NCBI GenBank assembly: GCA_934120315.1
Contig: CAKOTX010000014.1
Span: 1-27,837, forward strand
Reading direction: 5' to 3'
Origin: an uncultured Clostridia bacterium
Lineage (GTDB): Bacteria; Bacillota; Clostridia; TANB77; CAG-508
DNA: 27,837 nt
Shown in pieces: positions 1 to 7,110 of this stretch (the first letter of the stretch is position 1; each line of letters opens with the position of its first letter). The notes under the pieces are model-generated. The model did no database searches. It saw only the letters and a program-made list of their open reading frames with translations, and was not told the DNA's origin. The position numbers were made by a program, and so were the translations under genes.

Positions 1-72
1 GCGTAGCGCAGTTGGTAGCGCGCGTGGTTTGGGACCATGAGGTCGCAGGTTCGATCCCTGTCGCCTCGACCA
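1..72 (+). tRNA. tRNA-Pro (anticodon UGG), 5' end cut by window edge
   Basis: The anticodon stem CGTGG/CCATG encloses the loop TTTGGGA, whose middle triplet TGG reads proline codons. The D arm (GCGC/GCGC), the T arm with GGTTCGATCC, and the 3' acceptor strand CGCCTCG followed by A and an encoded CCA are all present. The 5' acceptor strand should be CGAGGCG; only GCG is inside the window, so about four bases lie upstream. The last 12 bases are also the left attachment core of the element integrated here, so the mature 3' end is supplied by or shared with the element and the tRNA remains intact. Confidence 0.95.
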
Positions 73-74
73 TA
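61..74 (+). repeat. attL core (14-bp direct repeat)
   Basis: TCGCCTCGACCATA here is identical to positions 7091-7104, and the flanking bases differ on both sides. It covers the tRNA 3' acceptor strand and CCA. A short inverted repeat CCCTT/AAGGG (80-93) follows immediately and may be part of the recombination site. Confidence 0.88.
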
Positions 75-128
75 TTTTACCCTTTTTCAAGGGAATTTAA
101 GAGAATTTATAAAAATTCAAAAGTTATG

Positions 129-174
129 AATTATGCTATTTTTCAAAGAAATTTGAGAATAGCATAATTTTTTT
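129..174 (+). terminator. Hairpin terminator just inside the left end of the element
   Basis: Perfect 12-bp arms AATTATGCTATT (129-140) and AATAGCATAATT (158-169) run into a T tract ending at 174. A further TCAAA/TTTGA pairing (143-147/152-156) lies within the loop. It is placed to end tRNA-Pro transcription, replacing the chromosomal terminator that the insertion moved to 7111-7144. Confidence 0.8.
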
Positions 175-210
175 GAGTTCCTAAAAATGTTATAAGATTT
201 GGTTATTTTC

Positions 211-275
211 TTCAACAAAACATTTCAACAAAAAAAATTTTTGATTTCAACAAATTTCAACAAAGCAATTTTGCT
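211..275 (+). repeat. Four TTTCAACAAA direct repeats plus small inverted repeat
   Basis: Copies lie at 211-219 (TTCAACAAA), 223-232, 245-254 and 255-264, with start-to-start spacings of about one or two helical turns. They are followed by the inverted repeat AGCAA/TTGCT (264-268/271-275), just upstream of the rep gene. The same word recurs near the right end (6984-7029). They may be binding sites for the initiator (iterons, autoregulation) or integrase arm-type sites; their presence at both ends favours a recombination role, their position before rep favours regulation. Confidence 0.6.
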
Positions 276-332
276 TTAAATTATTTCAATATTTCAAAGT
301 TCTTCAAAGCAAATTGAAAGGAGAACTTATCT

Positions 333-1235
333 ATGGATTTTATCCCATACAAATCAAACGAAACACTAGAAAATAGATATTATCAAATACCACAAGAGTT
401 ATTTGATAATTCATTATATAAAGATATACTAAATTCAGATAGTAAAATACTTTATGCTTTTATAATTGATAGATTAACACTTTCACAAAAGAATAATTGG
501 ATAGATAGTGAAAATAATATTTATCTTATTTTTACAAGGCAAGAAGTTCAAAATAAATTAGGATTATCAGAAAAGACAGTTATTAAAGCATTTAAACAAC
601 TAGCTGAAGCGAGATTAATATTTGAGAAAAGACAAGGCTTAGGAAAGCCTAACTTAATATATGTTGGAAAAATACAACATGAAGAAATTACAGAACAGGA
701 AAATGTACAGTTACAGAACCGTAAAAATTACAGTTCTAGAGATGTAAAATCTACAGTTCAAGAACTGGAAATTTTACAAGGAATCAATACTAATAATATC
801 AAACCTAATATAATCAATACTTATTCTATCAATCCTAAAAGCGATGATGAACTTTTATTGATAAAAGAAAAGTGTAAATTAAATGAATTTACAAAAGATG
901 AAATTTTAATTTTAGAAGATGTAATTGATACTCTTTATTATAAAGAAAATTTAAAAGTTGTAAACATAACAGTTAATCATTTTAAGATTTTAGATAAATT
1001 AAAAATGATAATTAAAGATAATCTAGTTCAATTATTAGATATATTAAAAAATATACCTAATATACAAAATGCTAAAAATTATTTGATGATTTGCTTATAT
1101 AATAATTTAGGAAATATCAATATAAATAAGATGATAAAAAGAACTGATACCATTAACCCAAACGAAGGAGATTATCCTTCTGGCTCACTTGATTTCTTAT
1201 ATGCAAACTTTGATATGCCAACTGATACGGTATAA
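333..1235 (+). CDS. repA: RepA_N-family replication initiator
   Basis: The 300-residue protein has the N-terminal RepA_N pattern: YYQIP, then SDSKILYAFIIDRLTLS, NNWID, and a winged-helix segment with LGLSEKTVIKAFKQL and KRQGLGKPNLIYV (about residues 16-110). The family initiates replication of low-copy theta plasmids of Gram-positive bacteria and also occurs on integrative elements. The C-terminal half (about 170-275) is helical and probably mediates host-specific contacts. The start is set by GAAAGGAG upstream of the ATG. Repeats at 688-765 inside the gene fit the known habit of RepA_N origins to lie within rep. It is first in an element operon, followed by an oriT-like site and mobV. Confidence 0.88.
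   Translation: MDFIPYKSNETLENRYYQIPQELFDNSLYKDILNSDSKILYAFIIDRLTLSQKNNWIDSENNIYLIFTRQEVQNKLGLSEKTVIKAFKQLAEARLIFEKRQGLGKPNLIYVGKIQHEEITEQENVQLQNRKNYSSRDVKSTVQELEILQGINTNNIKPNIINTYSINPKSDDELLLIKEKCKLNEFTKDEILILEDVIDTLYYKENLKVVNITVNHFKILDKLKMIIKDNLVQLLDILKNIPNIQNAKNYLMICLYNNLGNININKMIKRTDTINPNEGDYPSGSLDFLYANFDMPTDTV
688..765 (+). repeat. TTACAG(A/T)(A/T)C repeats inside rep: candidate replication origin
   Basis: TTACAGAAC occurs at 688-696 and 711-719, TACAGTT at 706-712, TTACAGTTC at 728-736 and TACAGTTC at 752-759, the last joining a GTTC-AA-GAAC palindrome (756-765). Spacings are about 17 to 24 bp. RepA_N plasmid origins are known to consist of direct repeats within the rep coding sequence between the N- and C-terminal domains, which is where these lie. 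Confidence 0.55.
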
Positions 1236-1245
1236 CCCCGTAGGG

Positions 1246-1274
1246 CACACAGACAAACTTGTTTGTCTAGTGTG
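1246..1274 (+). other. Putative oriT palindrome upstream of mobV
   Basis: CACAC-A-GACAAAC (1246-1258), a TT spacer, and GTTTGTC-TA-GTGTG (1261-1274) form a near-perfect inverted repeat between rep and the relaxase gene. A second, looser palindrome (ACAAAT/ATTTGT) lies just after it at about 1280-1292. MobV relaxases normally nick beside such an inverted repeat immediately upstream of mob. The nick site itself cannot be assigned, and a hairpin controlling rep-mob transcription is the alternative. Confidence 0.6.
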
Positions 1275-1319
1275 TTAGACAAATAAATTTGTTTTTGTGC
1301 AAGAAAGGACTTTAGAGCT

Positions 1320-2543
1320 ATGAGTTATGCCATAGTAAGAAACGAAAAATTAACACGAGCTGAGATAAATGGTAAATGCACCCACAATGATAGAAAAGCA
1401 AAATATCATACAAATAAAGATATTGATCCAACTAGAACACATTTAAATTATTATATAAAGAAAAACAATTACACTTATACAAAAGAATTTGATAAATTAA
1501 GAAAAGAACAAAATTTGGCAGGTCATTTAAGAGAAAATAGTATTATAATGTGCCAAATGATATTCACTTCTGACCAGGAATTTTTTAATAAAATTGGAGA
1601 GCAAGAAACAAAAAGATACTTTGACGAATGCTATAAATTTATTTGTAATTATAAAAATTTAGGAGAAAAAAATATTATATCTGCTGTAGTTCATTTAGAT
1701 GAAGGAGCACCACATTTACATTTAATGTTTGTTCCAGTAGTTCATACAAAAGATAAAGATGGCAAGCCAATAGAAAAAATTTGTGCAAGAGATTTTTGGA
1801 AAGGTAGAGATAGTTATAGAAAATTACAAGATTCGTATTTTAAATATGTTAAAAGCAAAGGATTTGATTTAGAGAGAGGCTTGTATGTTGAAGAAACAAA
1901 TAGAAAGAATTTATCTGTTGAAGAGTTTAAGAAAGTAACTAATTATGCTAAAACAAAAGAAATCTTAAAAACTACAACTTTAGAATTGCCAAACACACCT
2001 GAACTACAAGATATAAAAAAACTTGTTTTGAATAGAGATAAATTAATTGAGGAACAAATTATAAAGCCTCAAAGCAATTTAATAAAAGAACTTCACAATG
2101 AAAATGTAGCTTTGCATAAAGAATTATCTAAACAAACTAAAATAATAGATGTTGCAGAAGAGTTTGTAAAAGAAAAAGAAAATATACAAAATGAAAAGCA
2201 AAATTTAATTATAAATTATCAATTATTACAAGAAGAAAAGCAAAAAAGTGAAAAAGAAATAAAATTTGAATATGAAAATAAAATTAATCACATAGAACAC
2301 AAATATAAGAAAAAAATAAAAGAATTAGAAAAAGAAAATAAAGGATTAAACAAAGTAATTGATAAATTTAAAGATAACTTAAAAAAGTTTCTTAAATGGT
2401 TATGTCATAAATTTTCATATCCTTGCGAGGATGACCTTATAAGAGATTTTAATAAAGAAACATATTCGTATATTAATTTTGAAAAGCAACTCGATACAAA
2501 TCATTTTGAAAAGAAAGATAATGAAATAAATTTTGAAATGTAG
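1320..2543 (+). CDS. mobV: MobV-family relaxase (Mob/Pre)
   Basis: The 407-residue protein starts with MSYAIVRNEKLT and carries an N-terminal HNDR motif (22-25) followed by TRTHLN (38-43), then the metal-binding HLDEGAPHLH motif (H125, D127, E128, H132, H134). This is the standard MobV/Pre relaxase layout, which nicks oriT and pilots single-stranded DNA in conjugative mobilization. Residues about 230-355 are a long charged coiled coil, and a basic segment with SYPCEDD follows. Length is normal for the family. AAAGGA precedes the ATG at a somewhat long spacing. It should act on the palindrome directly upstream. Confidence 0.93.
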   Translation: MSYAIVRNEKLTRAEINGKCTHNDRKAKYHTNKDIDPTRTHLNYYIKKNNYTYTKEFDKLRKEQNLAGHLRENSIIMCQMIFTSDQEFFNKIGEQETKRYFDECYKFICNYKNLGEKNIISAVVHLDEGAPHLHLMFVPVVHTKDKDGKPIEKICARDFWKGRDSYRKLQDSYFKYVKSKGFDLERGLYVEETNRKNLSVEEFKKVTNYAKTKEILKTTTLELPNTPELQDIKKLVLNRDKLIEEQIIKPQSNLIKELHNENVALHKELSKQTKIIDVAEEFVKEKENIQNEKQNLIINYQLLQEEKQKSEKEIKFEYENKINHIEHKYKKKIKELEKENKGLNKVIDKFKDNLKKFLKWLCHKFSYPCEDDLIRDFNKETYSYINFEKQLDTNHFEKKDNEINFEM

Positions 2544-2559
2544 AAAGGATTTAATAAAT

Positions 2560-2682
2560 ATGAAAATAGATTATAGAAAATGTGGAGATTATTATATTCC
2601 AAACTTAATAATCTCCAATACTAAAAATTATAAATTAGGAAAGTATGGAAGAAAGATTAAAACCATTTATAGAAGAATATAG
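2560..2682 (+). CDS. Short TnpV-like ORF, probably truncated
   Basis: The ORF is preceded by GAAAGGA and encodes 40 residues: YRKCGDYYIPNL near the start and LGKYGR near residue 28. These two blocks resemble the N-terminal part of TnpV-type proteins of clostridial mobilizable transposons, which are usually about three times longer. After LGKYGRK the frame runs only ten more residues to TAG, while the next gene starts inside it in another frame. Either it is a truncated relic whose 3' part was replaced, or a short functional peptide translationally coupled to its neighbour. The TnpV assignment is from memory of the motif and is moderate. Confidence 0.5.
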   Translation: MKIDYRKCGDYYIPNLIISNTKNYKLGKYGRKIKTIYRRI

Positions 2683-2974
2683 TGAGGACTTTTATGAAAG
2701 TATTGAAGATATAAGGAAATATCTAAATAAACACAATAAAAATCACAAAAATATTAAAGACAAAATCCATAAAATTATGGATAGAAACCTAAATATTCAA
2801 AAACTACTTGATGAAACCTATTTAGAAGATGGATTAAGTGCTGGAGAGTGTAAAGATTTGTCACAAGTTATTGTTTTATACAATAATTTACAAGATATTT
2901 TAGAAAAAGAAATTTATTTTAAAGGTAGTATGGACTCTTATTACTATTTTAAGAAAATTGGAGTTATAAATTAA
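2645..2974 (+). CDS. Small acidic helical accessory protein of the mob operon
   Basis: The 109-residue protein is rich in Glu, Asp and Lys and predicted helical, ending KEIYFKGSMDSYYYFKKIG. Proteins with this ending commonly follow mob genes in clostridial mobilizable elements (I believe a DUF6664-like family, unverified). The start ATG follows AGGAAAG and lies within the preceding TnpV-like ORF (38-bp overlap, different frame), so the two are probably translationally coupled. Function is unknown; it is last in the rep-mob operon before a strong terminator. Confidence 0.7.
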   Translation: MEERLKPFIEEYSEDFYESIEDIRKYLNKHNKNHKNIKDKIHKIMDRNLNIQKLLDETYLEDGLSAGECKDLSQVIVLYNNLQDILEKEIYFKGSMDSYYYFKKIGVIN

Positions 2975-2978
2975 ACAG

Positions 2979-3018
2979 AAAATACGGAATGAACTTTAAA
3001 TGGCTCATTCCGTATTTT
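2979..3018. terminator. Bidirectional terminator between mob operon and cargo operon
   Basis: Perfect 14-bp arms AAAATACGGAATGA (2979-2992) and TCATTCCGTATTTT (3005-3018) with A and T tracts on the two outsides. It serves the rightward rep-mob operon and the leftward cargo operon, whose last stop codon is at 3020. Confidence 0.88.
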
Positions 3019-3019
3019 T

Positions 3020-3481
3020 TCAGTTTTTTCTAAATAAATTTTTAATTTTATCAAATAATTTTTTATACCATTTTAGTTCTTTAAATTTTACCATCGATGT
3101 ATTTGAATTAATATCTTCATTTTTTTCTTGTGCAATATTTGAAGTTCTATGTCTAAATAAATTATCTAGATTGTACTTTTCTTGCAATTCTATTTCTCGT
3201 TTTTTTCGTTCATACTTTTCTTTTGCTTCAATCTTTTCTTTTTGATGTGGCGTAGCCCAATAATCTTTAAATATATTTGCGATTATTGCTTTAGTAATTT
3301 TAGAAATATTTTGTTCATTAAGAGTCTTATTAACATCATACTCAAAATTCCAATCCCAATTTGCATATGTTTGAAATGTCTTAATTAAATCTGGTGAAAT
3401 TTTTTCGTAATCATTTATATCAATATATTTTAGTATTTCTAATACTTCATAAAAAGCATTTGCATATTCAGCATCTACCAT
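3020..3481 (-). CDS. Hypothetical protein, second gene of element cargo operon
   Basis: The 153-residue soluble protein begins MVDAEYANAFYEVLEILKYI, contains TYANWDWNFEY near residue 38, and has a strongly charged lysine/glutamate coiled-coil segment at about 80-105 with a basic C-terminus. No catalytic motif is visible and I do not recognise the family with certainty. AAGGAG precedes the start; the gene lies 34 bp after the 810-residue gene and ends at the shared terminator, so the two are surely cotranscribed. It could be a partner or immunity-like protein for the larger one, but that is only an inference from pairing. Confidence 0.75.
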   Translation of the reverse strand: MVDAEYANAFYEVLEILKYIDINDYEKISPDLIKTFQTYANWDWNFEYDVNKTLNEQNISKITKAIIANIFKDYWATPHQKEKIEAKEKYERKKREIELQEKYNLDNLFRHRTSNIAQEKNEDINSNTSMVKFKELKWYKKLFDKIKNLFRKN

Positions 3482-3515
3482 AGCACATCTTCTCCTTCAC
3501 TACTATATATTTAAT

Positions 3516-5948
3516 TTACTCATCAATTTCTACACCCTGTTCATCATAATTTTTAATTTCAGGCATTCCCACTGTTTTTCTAAAGTATTTTTCTACACCT
3601 TTAATTGTTTCAGCATATTCTTTAATTCTTTTTAATACGTCAGATGAAAAACATGGTTCATTATATATTCCAATACTTTCTTTCCCCATTTGTACTCCTG
3701 TTTTTGATTTTTGAACTTTACTCATTGCCAAAGAAATTTTTTCTGCACATATTTGTCCACCTTTTAATACATCATCAAAATTCACTTTATATCCTAAATT
3801 ATACAAAAACCTAGTCATAAATGGAGCAATATTCATGTTTGTTCGACCAAAATCTAATGTCATAGTAGTATTATTAGGATTATTATAAAACTGTTCACTA
3901 GCGACCATAAAATTAGCAGAAATTGGCTCTGGAATATCATATTGATTAGTAAGATGTTCTAACCATTTTCTTCTAATATCATAATCTCTGCTTTCCAAAT
4001 CATTCTCACTCATTATATATCTTTTATCTATTGAAGGTCTATATTCTCTACCTGTTGGGTATTGCTCTGTTTGTAAAAATTCCAAAACTCTTCCGTATAA
4101 ATTTCCACCAATTTCATCACGTGAAGTAATTAATTGAAACTGCGGATGTGCTTTTATTGTATATATTTTCTTATTAAATTCATCAATTCTTGTTTTAGTA
4201 TCTTTTATCTCTGTGTCACTTGCAAATTTGTCTCCAATACTAAACAATAAATCATCTATAAAACTAGCAAAATCTTTTGTGGAAATATTTGGATTATCAA
4301 TTAAATAATCATCAATTTGATATTCAATTCCCAAATCTTTTTCTTCTTCGAATTGTTGTCCTTCATGCTTTATAAATTCATTTATTGCATCTTGTAATGA
4401 AATTTCTTCTGTATTAATCTGCTCTTTTTCAGTGTTAGATTCAGATATATTTATAGGAAAATCTTTATGCTCAGCTAATTTCCTTATATATTCATCTGAA
4501 GAAATTCCAGTGTCTTCATAACTTATTATTCCTGTTTTTCTTGTTCTTTGTGCCATCTCAAATCCATCCATATAAGCTTTTATATTTTCAGGTGTAGCTT
4601 CAATCCAGCCATATTTAAGTAATTGTTCTGCTACTGCTTTCTTTTTTTCGTCGCTTAACATATGAAAGCCACAATATGCTTCTTTTTTTCTACCTAAAAA
4701 ATCACTATTTTGAAAAAATTGTCTATATGTACAATCTATAAGATAGCTCTTACCGTTTAGTTGTGCTATTGTACAATTGTGTCCATCATTATACTTCCAA
4801 TCTAAATAGTACATTGGAACTAGAAAAGATACATCATCAAATCCTTTAGATTTACAGTCTAGCATAATTCGTATAGTAGAGAATTCACATTCTCCTCCTA
4901 GATGAGATTGATATAAATCATACTTTTTCATCAAAAATCTTCTCTCTTTTTGAACTATACTTGTAATTCTTTCTTCATCACTCATATCTTGATAATATTC
5001 TTCTGAATAATCATCAGCAATATACGGTGTACTTTCTATTAAAAATCCGTTTTTAGTTAATTTAGGTTGTATATTTACTCTATCGGATTGCTCTATATTT
5101 ATCATTTTTTGTTGCTGAAGTCTCAAATAATTTTCATAATGTTCTAGGGTGGGCATTGGGACATCTTCGCCTAAATTTAATTCTTTACCCATAGAACCTT
5201 TTATAAATCCATCTAAATAAATAGATAAATTTTCAGGTGTAGCTTCAATCCAGCCATATTTCAGTAATTGTTCTGCAATTTTGCTATGTCCTTCACTTTC
5301 AATCATAAATAATCCCAAATCCATATACTCTAAATTTGGATTGCTTACATTATTAGTTAATGAAAAAAATTGCCTATATGATAAATCTACAATATATTTT
5401 TTCCCTCCAATAGAGACCATCGAAAATCCATGAGTTCTTTTTTGTTGTTTTAAAATTCCTGATAAGTCAGATATATCACAATCAATAAACGATATTTTTT
5501 TATCCCAATGAACTCTTCTTAATAAGTCAGTTATAGCAAGTCCATCATCTCTTAAATTGTCTTTTTCTAAATTATACGTATCTTTTTTTAGTCCCTTTCG
5601 TCTGTCTTCAATTTTATGGCCTGTTAATATTTTCAATTTATCTTGTTCCTCAAGAACTAATCTAAGGTTTTGAACTAAATAATTAATTTTTTCTTCAGGT
5701 GTCATTGTATGGTCATAATTTATTGCTGTATTTTTGTCTAAAAATGGTGTAGAATCTAGAATGTATGTTGATTCCATTAATTCTATATATCTTTTTCTAT
5801 TTTCTTCGCCATCTAAAATTCCAGGATATGTATTTAACAAGCTATTTATATTATCTATTTCATGTTTTATTACTTCAATATTATTTGAAGAAGCTTTAAT
5901 ATTATTAATTATTCTCTCTAATTTATTCCAAAATTCTTGGTTGTTCAT
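3516..5948 (-). CDS. Large cargo protein with two papain/transglutaminase-like domains, first one degenerate
   Basis: The 810-residue protein has no signal peptide or membrane segment. Two related blocks are visible. The second (about 340-465) shows C354 in GGECEFS, H390 in DGHN and D405 in YLIDCTYRQFF, a Cys-His-Asp order typical of papain-like or transglutaminase-like folds. The first (about 100-250) keeps H173 (THGF) and D188 (YIVDLSYRQFF) but has no Cys at the matching place (DDGLAI), so it looks catalytically dead. Each block ends with AEQLLKYGWIEATPEN. The C-terminal 250 residues are unrecognised. The start follows GGAGGAATA. Possible roles are a peptidase, crosslinking or deamidating effector, or a defence or host-interaction factor; substrate unknown. 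Confidence 0.72.
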   Translation of the reverse strand: MNNQEFWNKLERIINNIKASSNNIEVIKHEIDNINSLLNTYPGILDGEENRKRYIELMESTYILDSTPFLDKNTAINYDHTMTPEEKINYLVQNLRLVLEEQDKLKILTGHKIEDRRKGLKKDTYNLEKDNLRDDGLAITDLLRRVHWDKKISFIDCDISDLSGILKQQKRTHGFSMVSIGGKKYIVDLSYRQFFSLTNNVSNPNLEYMDLGLFMIESEGHSKIAEQLLKYGWIEATPENLSIYLDGFIKGSMGKELNLGEDVPMPTLEHYENYLRLQQQKMINIEQSDRVNIQPKLTKNGFLIESTPYIADDYSEEYYQDMSDEERITSIVQKERRFLMKKYDLYQSHLGGECEFSTIRIMLDCKSKGFDDVSFLVPMYYLDWKYNDGHNCTIAQLNGKSYLIDCTYRQFFQNSDFLGRKKEAYCGFHMLSDEKKKAVAEQLLKYGWIEATPENIKAYMDGFEMAQRTRKTGIISYEDTGISSDEYIRKLAEHKDFPINISESNTEKEQINTEEISLQDAINEFIKHEGQQFEEEKDLGIEYQIDDYLIDNPNISTKDFASFIDDLLFSIGDKFASDTEIKDTKTRIDEFNKKIYTIKAHPQFQLITSRDEIGGNLYGRVLEFLQTEQYPTGREYRPSIDKRYIMSENDLESRDYDIRRKWLEHLTNQYDIPEPISANFMVASEQFYNNPNNTTMTLDFGRTNMNIAPFMTRFLYNLGYKVNFDDVLKGGQICAEKISLAMSKVQKSKTGVQMGKESIGIYNEPCFSSDVLKRIKEYAETIKGVEKYFRKTVGMPEIKNYDEQGVEIDE
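4584..4631 (-). repeat. 48-bp repeat, copy B (in second domain)
   Basis: Matches 5229-5276 at 47 of 48 bases, the single difference being at the 34th base. Both copies encode AEQLLKYGWIEATPEN at the end of the two papain-like blocks of the cargo gene. Such near-identity at DNA level, while the rest of the domains has diverged, points to gene conversion or strong constraint. Confidence 0.85.
5229..5276 (-). repeat. 48-bp repeat, copy A (in first domain)
   Basis: Partner of 4584-4631, in direct orientation 645 bp apart. Recombination between the two would fuse the domains in frame and delete one of them. Confidence 0.85.
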
Positions 5949-6016
5949 TATTCCTCCACGAATTACTTAAAATTTTATTTATAAATCAATATATGTTATA
6001 CTTAAGATTTTTATTT

Positions 6017-6045
6017 ATAACATGAACTTAAAATGAAAGTGTCAA
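6017..6045 (-). promoter_or_regulatory. Promoter of the cargo operon
   Basis: On the minus strand TTGACA (6040-6045) is followed after 17 bp by TGTTAT (6017-6022), upstream of the 810-residue gene. The 5949-6200 gap holds nothing else but AT-rich sequence and the hairpin at 6155-6175. Confidence 0.6.
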
Positions 6046-6154
6046 ATCTGTATATTAAATGTTAGCTTAATATTATCCAAAATTATTATATAATAAAAGT
6101 CAAAAAATAACAATAAAATTTAAATATAAATTTATTTATTTTGCCAAAAATTAT

Positions 6155-6175
6155 GGCGATGGTAACACCACCGCC
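6155..6175 (-). terminator. GC-rich hairpin downstream of the 95-residue gene
   Basis: GGCGATGGT (6155-6163) and ACCACCGCC (6167-6175) pair with one wobble around a three-base loop. On the minus strand it is followed by ATAATTTTT, so it probably terminates the 6210-6497 gene. Its GC content stands out against the AT-rich surroundings. Confidence 0.6.
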
Positions 6176-6209
6176 AATTCAGTTCGCCTTCTTTCGAATA
6201 ATTATAGAT

Positions 6210-6497
6210 TTACAGATTTTCAGAGATTAAGCGTATACACCACAGAACATTCTTCTTCTTGTTTATTGGATTTGTAATATCCATACTGATTGCTCTGTTT
6301 GTCCAAAACTCCTGCTTCTCTTCATCATTTCGCGCCATCTTCTTTAACATAGGCTGAAGTTTGCGTGCAATGAAATTCAGAAATGTCATTTCATTCCTAA
6401 ACTCATGCTTATCTGGAGCAACCTTTGCCAAGAATGCAAGTACCTCTTCGGCATCATTTCCATAAATCTGATTCGCAAGAACCTTTTTGTCTAACAT
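6210..6497 (-). CDS. Orphan 95-residue helical protein, GC-richer than surroundings
   Basis: The protein is short, soluble and mostly helical, with LANQIYGNDAEEVLAFLAKV near the N-terminus and a basic middle (ARKLQPMLKKMARNDEEKQ). I do not recognise a family. A very good site AGGAGG precedes the ATG and a hairpin terminator follows the stop, so it is a self-contained transcription unit. Its base composition is visibly less AT-rich than the rest of the element, and it lies exactly where the integrase gene loses its 5' part. It may have been imported from another element in the event that truncated the integrase. Confidence 0.65.
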   Translation of the reverse strand: MLDKKVLANQIYGNDAEEVLAFLAKVAPDKHEFRNEMTFLNFIARKLQPMLKKMARNDEEKQEFWTNRAISMDITNPINKKKNVLWCIRLISENL

Positions 6498-6541
6498 ATA
6501 AATGTCCTCCTACTGATTTGAAATTTTATTGGTTATTATAA

Positions 6542-6970
6542 TTATATCAAATTTTACATAAAATTGCAAATAAAAATCATTTACTATTTTGTAAAGAAGA
6601 TAAAACAATGTATGTTGAAAATTCAATAAATAGTAGTTTAAAAAGAATTGCTCTGAAATTAGGGATAGGCATCTATGAAGAAGAAAACAAAAAAGGAAAA
6701 TTAGTAAAAAAGACTGATGTTCATACACATATGCTTCGTGGTACATTTGCTACAAGATGTGCTGAAGCAAAAATTGCACCTGCAGTATTGAAAAAGATAC
6801 TAGGTCATGTTGATATAACTGTTACAATGCAATATTACGTTGATGTAGATGCTGAATTTGAAAAGTCTGAAAACAAGAATGTGGAAAGTTATCTGTTTGA
6901 TAATAACATTTTTGGAATTGATTTTAATTCAAATGATGAAACACTAGAAAATACTAATAAAAATTCATAA
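6542..6970 (+). pseudogene. Tyrosine recombinase/integrase, C-terminal remnant
   Basis: Counting from the ATG at 6608, the HxxR motif HMLRGTFATR (41-50), GHVDIT (66-71) and the nucleophile Tyr in MQYYVDV (Y76 or Y77) are all present, which is the catalytic C-terminal half of phage-type integrases. The box I Arg, the core N-terminus and the arm-binding domain are absent. Integrase-like sequence (HLLFCKEDKT) continues in frame upstream of the ATG to about 6575 and stops at a TAA at 6539-6541, so the ATG is not a true start. The gene reads toward attR, the normal place for int. A full integrase has roughly 350-400 residues. Confidence 0.88.
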
Positions 6971-6983
6971 GAATTTAATGAAA

Positions 6984-7029
6984 TTTTGTTGAATTAAATA
7001 TACAAATTTTTCAACAAAAAATTTCAACA
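6984..7029 (+). repeat. Right-end copies of the TTTCAACA repeat, one inverted
   Basis: TTTTGTTGAA (6984-6993, inverted), TTTCAACAAA (7009-7018) and TTTCAACA (7022-7029) match the left-end set at 211-264. Repeats near both att sites suggest integrase arm-type sites. Confidence 0.55.
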
Positions 7030-7090
7030 TTAATATAAAGTTCTTTGAAAACATTGAAATATAAAGAAAAATAGCATTTGAGGTGCAACC

Positions 7091-7104
7091 TCGCCTCGAC
7101 CATA
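7091..7104 (+). repeat. attR core (14-bp direct repeat)
   Basis: Identical to 61-74. It abuts the element-side inverted repeat GAGGT-GCA-ACCTC (7080-7092), a likely core-type integrase site. Confidence 0.88.
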
Positions 7105-7110
7105 ATGTTA

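Larger units (their letters stand above)
61..7104 (+). mobile_element. Integrated mobilizable element in tRNA-Pro (RepA_N/MobV, integrase decayed)
   Basis: A 14-bp direct repeat of the tRNA-Pro 3' end (TCGCCTCGACCATA) bounds about 7 kb. Inside are a RepA_N-type initiator, an oriT-like palindrome, a MobV relaxase with accessory ORFs, a reverse-strand cargo operon, and a tyrosine integrase remnant lying next to the right repeat. This order and use of a tRNA 3' end are the hallmarks of tRNA-targeting integrative mobilizable elements. No type IV secretion genes are present, so transfer would need a helper. Because the integrase has lost its N-terminal part, the element is probably fixed unless an integrase acts in trans. 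The boundaries are seen directly; mobility is inferred. Confidence 0.88.

Noticed and set aside
211..300. CRISPR-like array in the repeats before rep
   Set aside because: Repeat units are only about 10 bp with no regular spacers and no cas genes.
6200..7000. A functional short integrase starting at 6608
   Set aside because: Integrase-like sequence extends in frame upstream of that ATG, no ribosome site precedes it, and the box I Arg is missing; it is a remnant.
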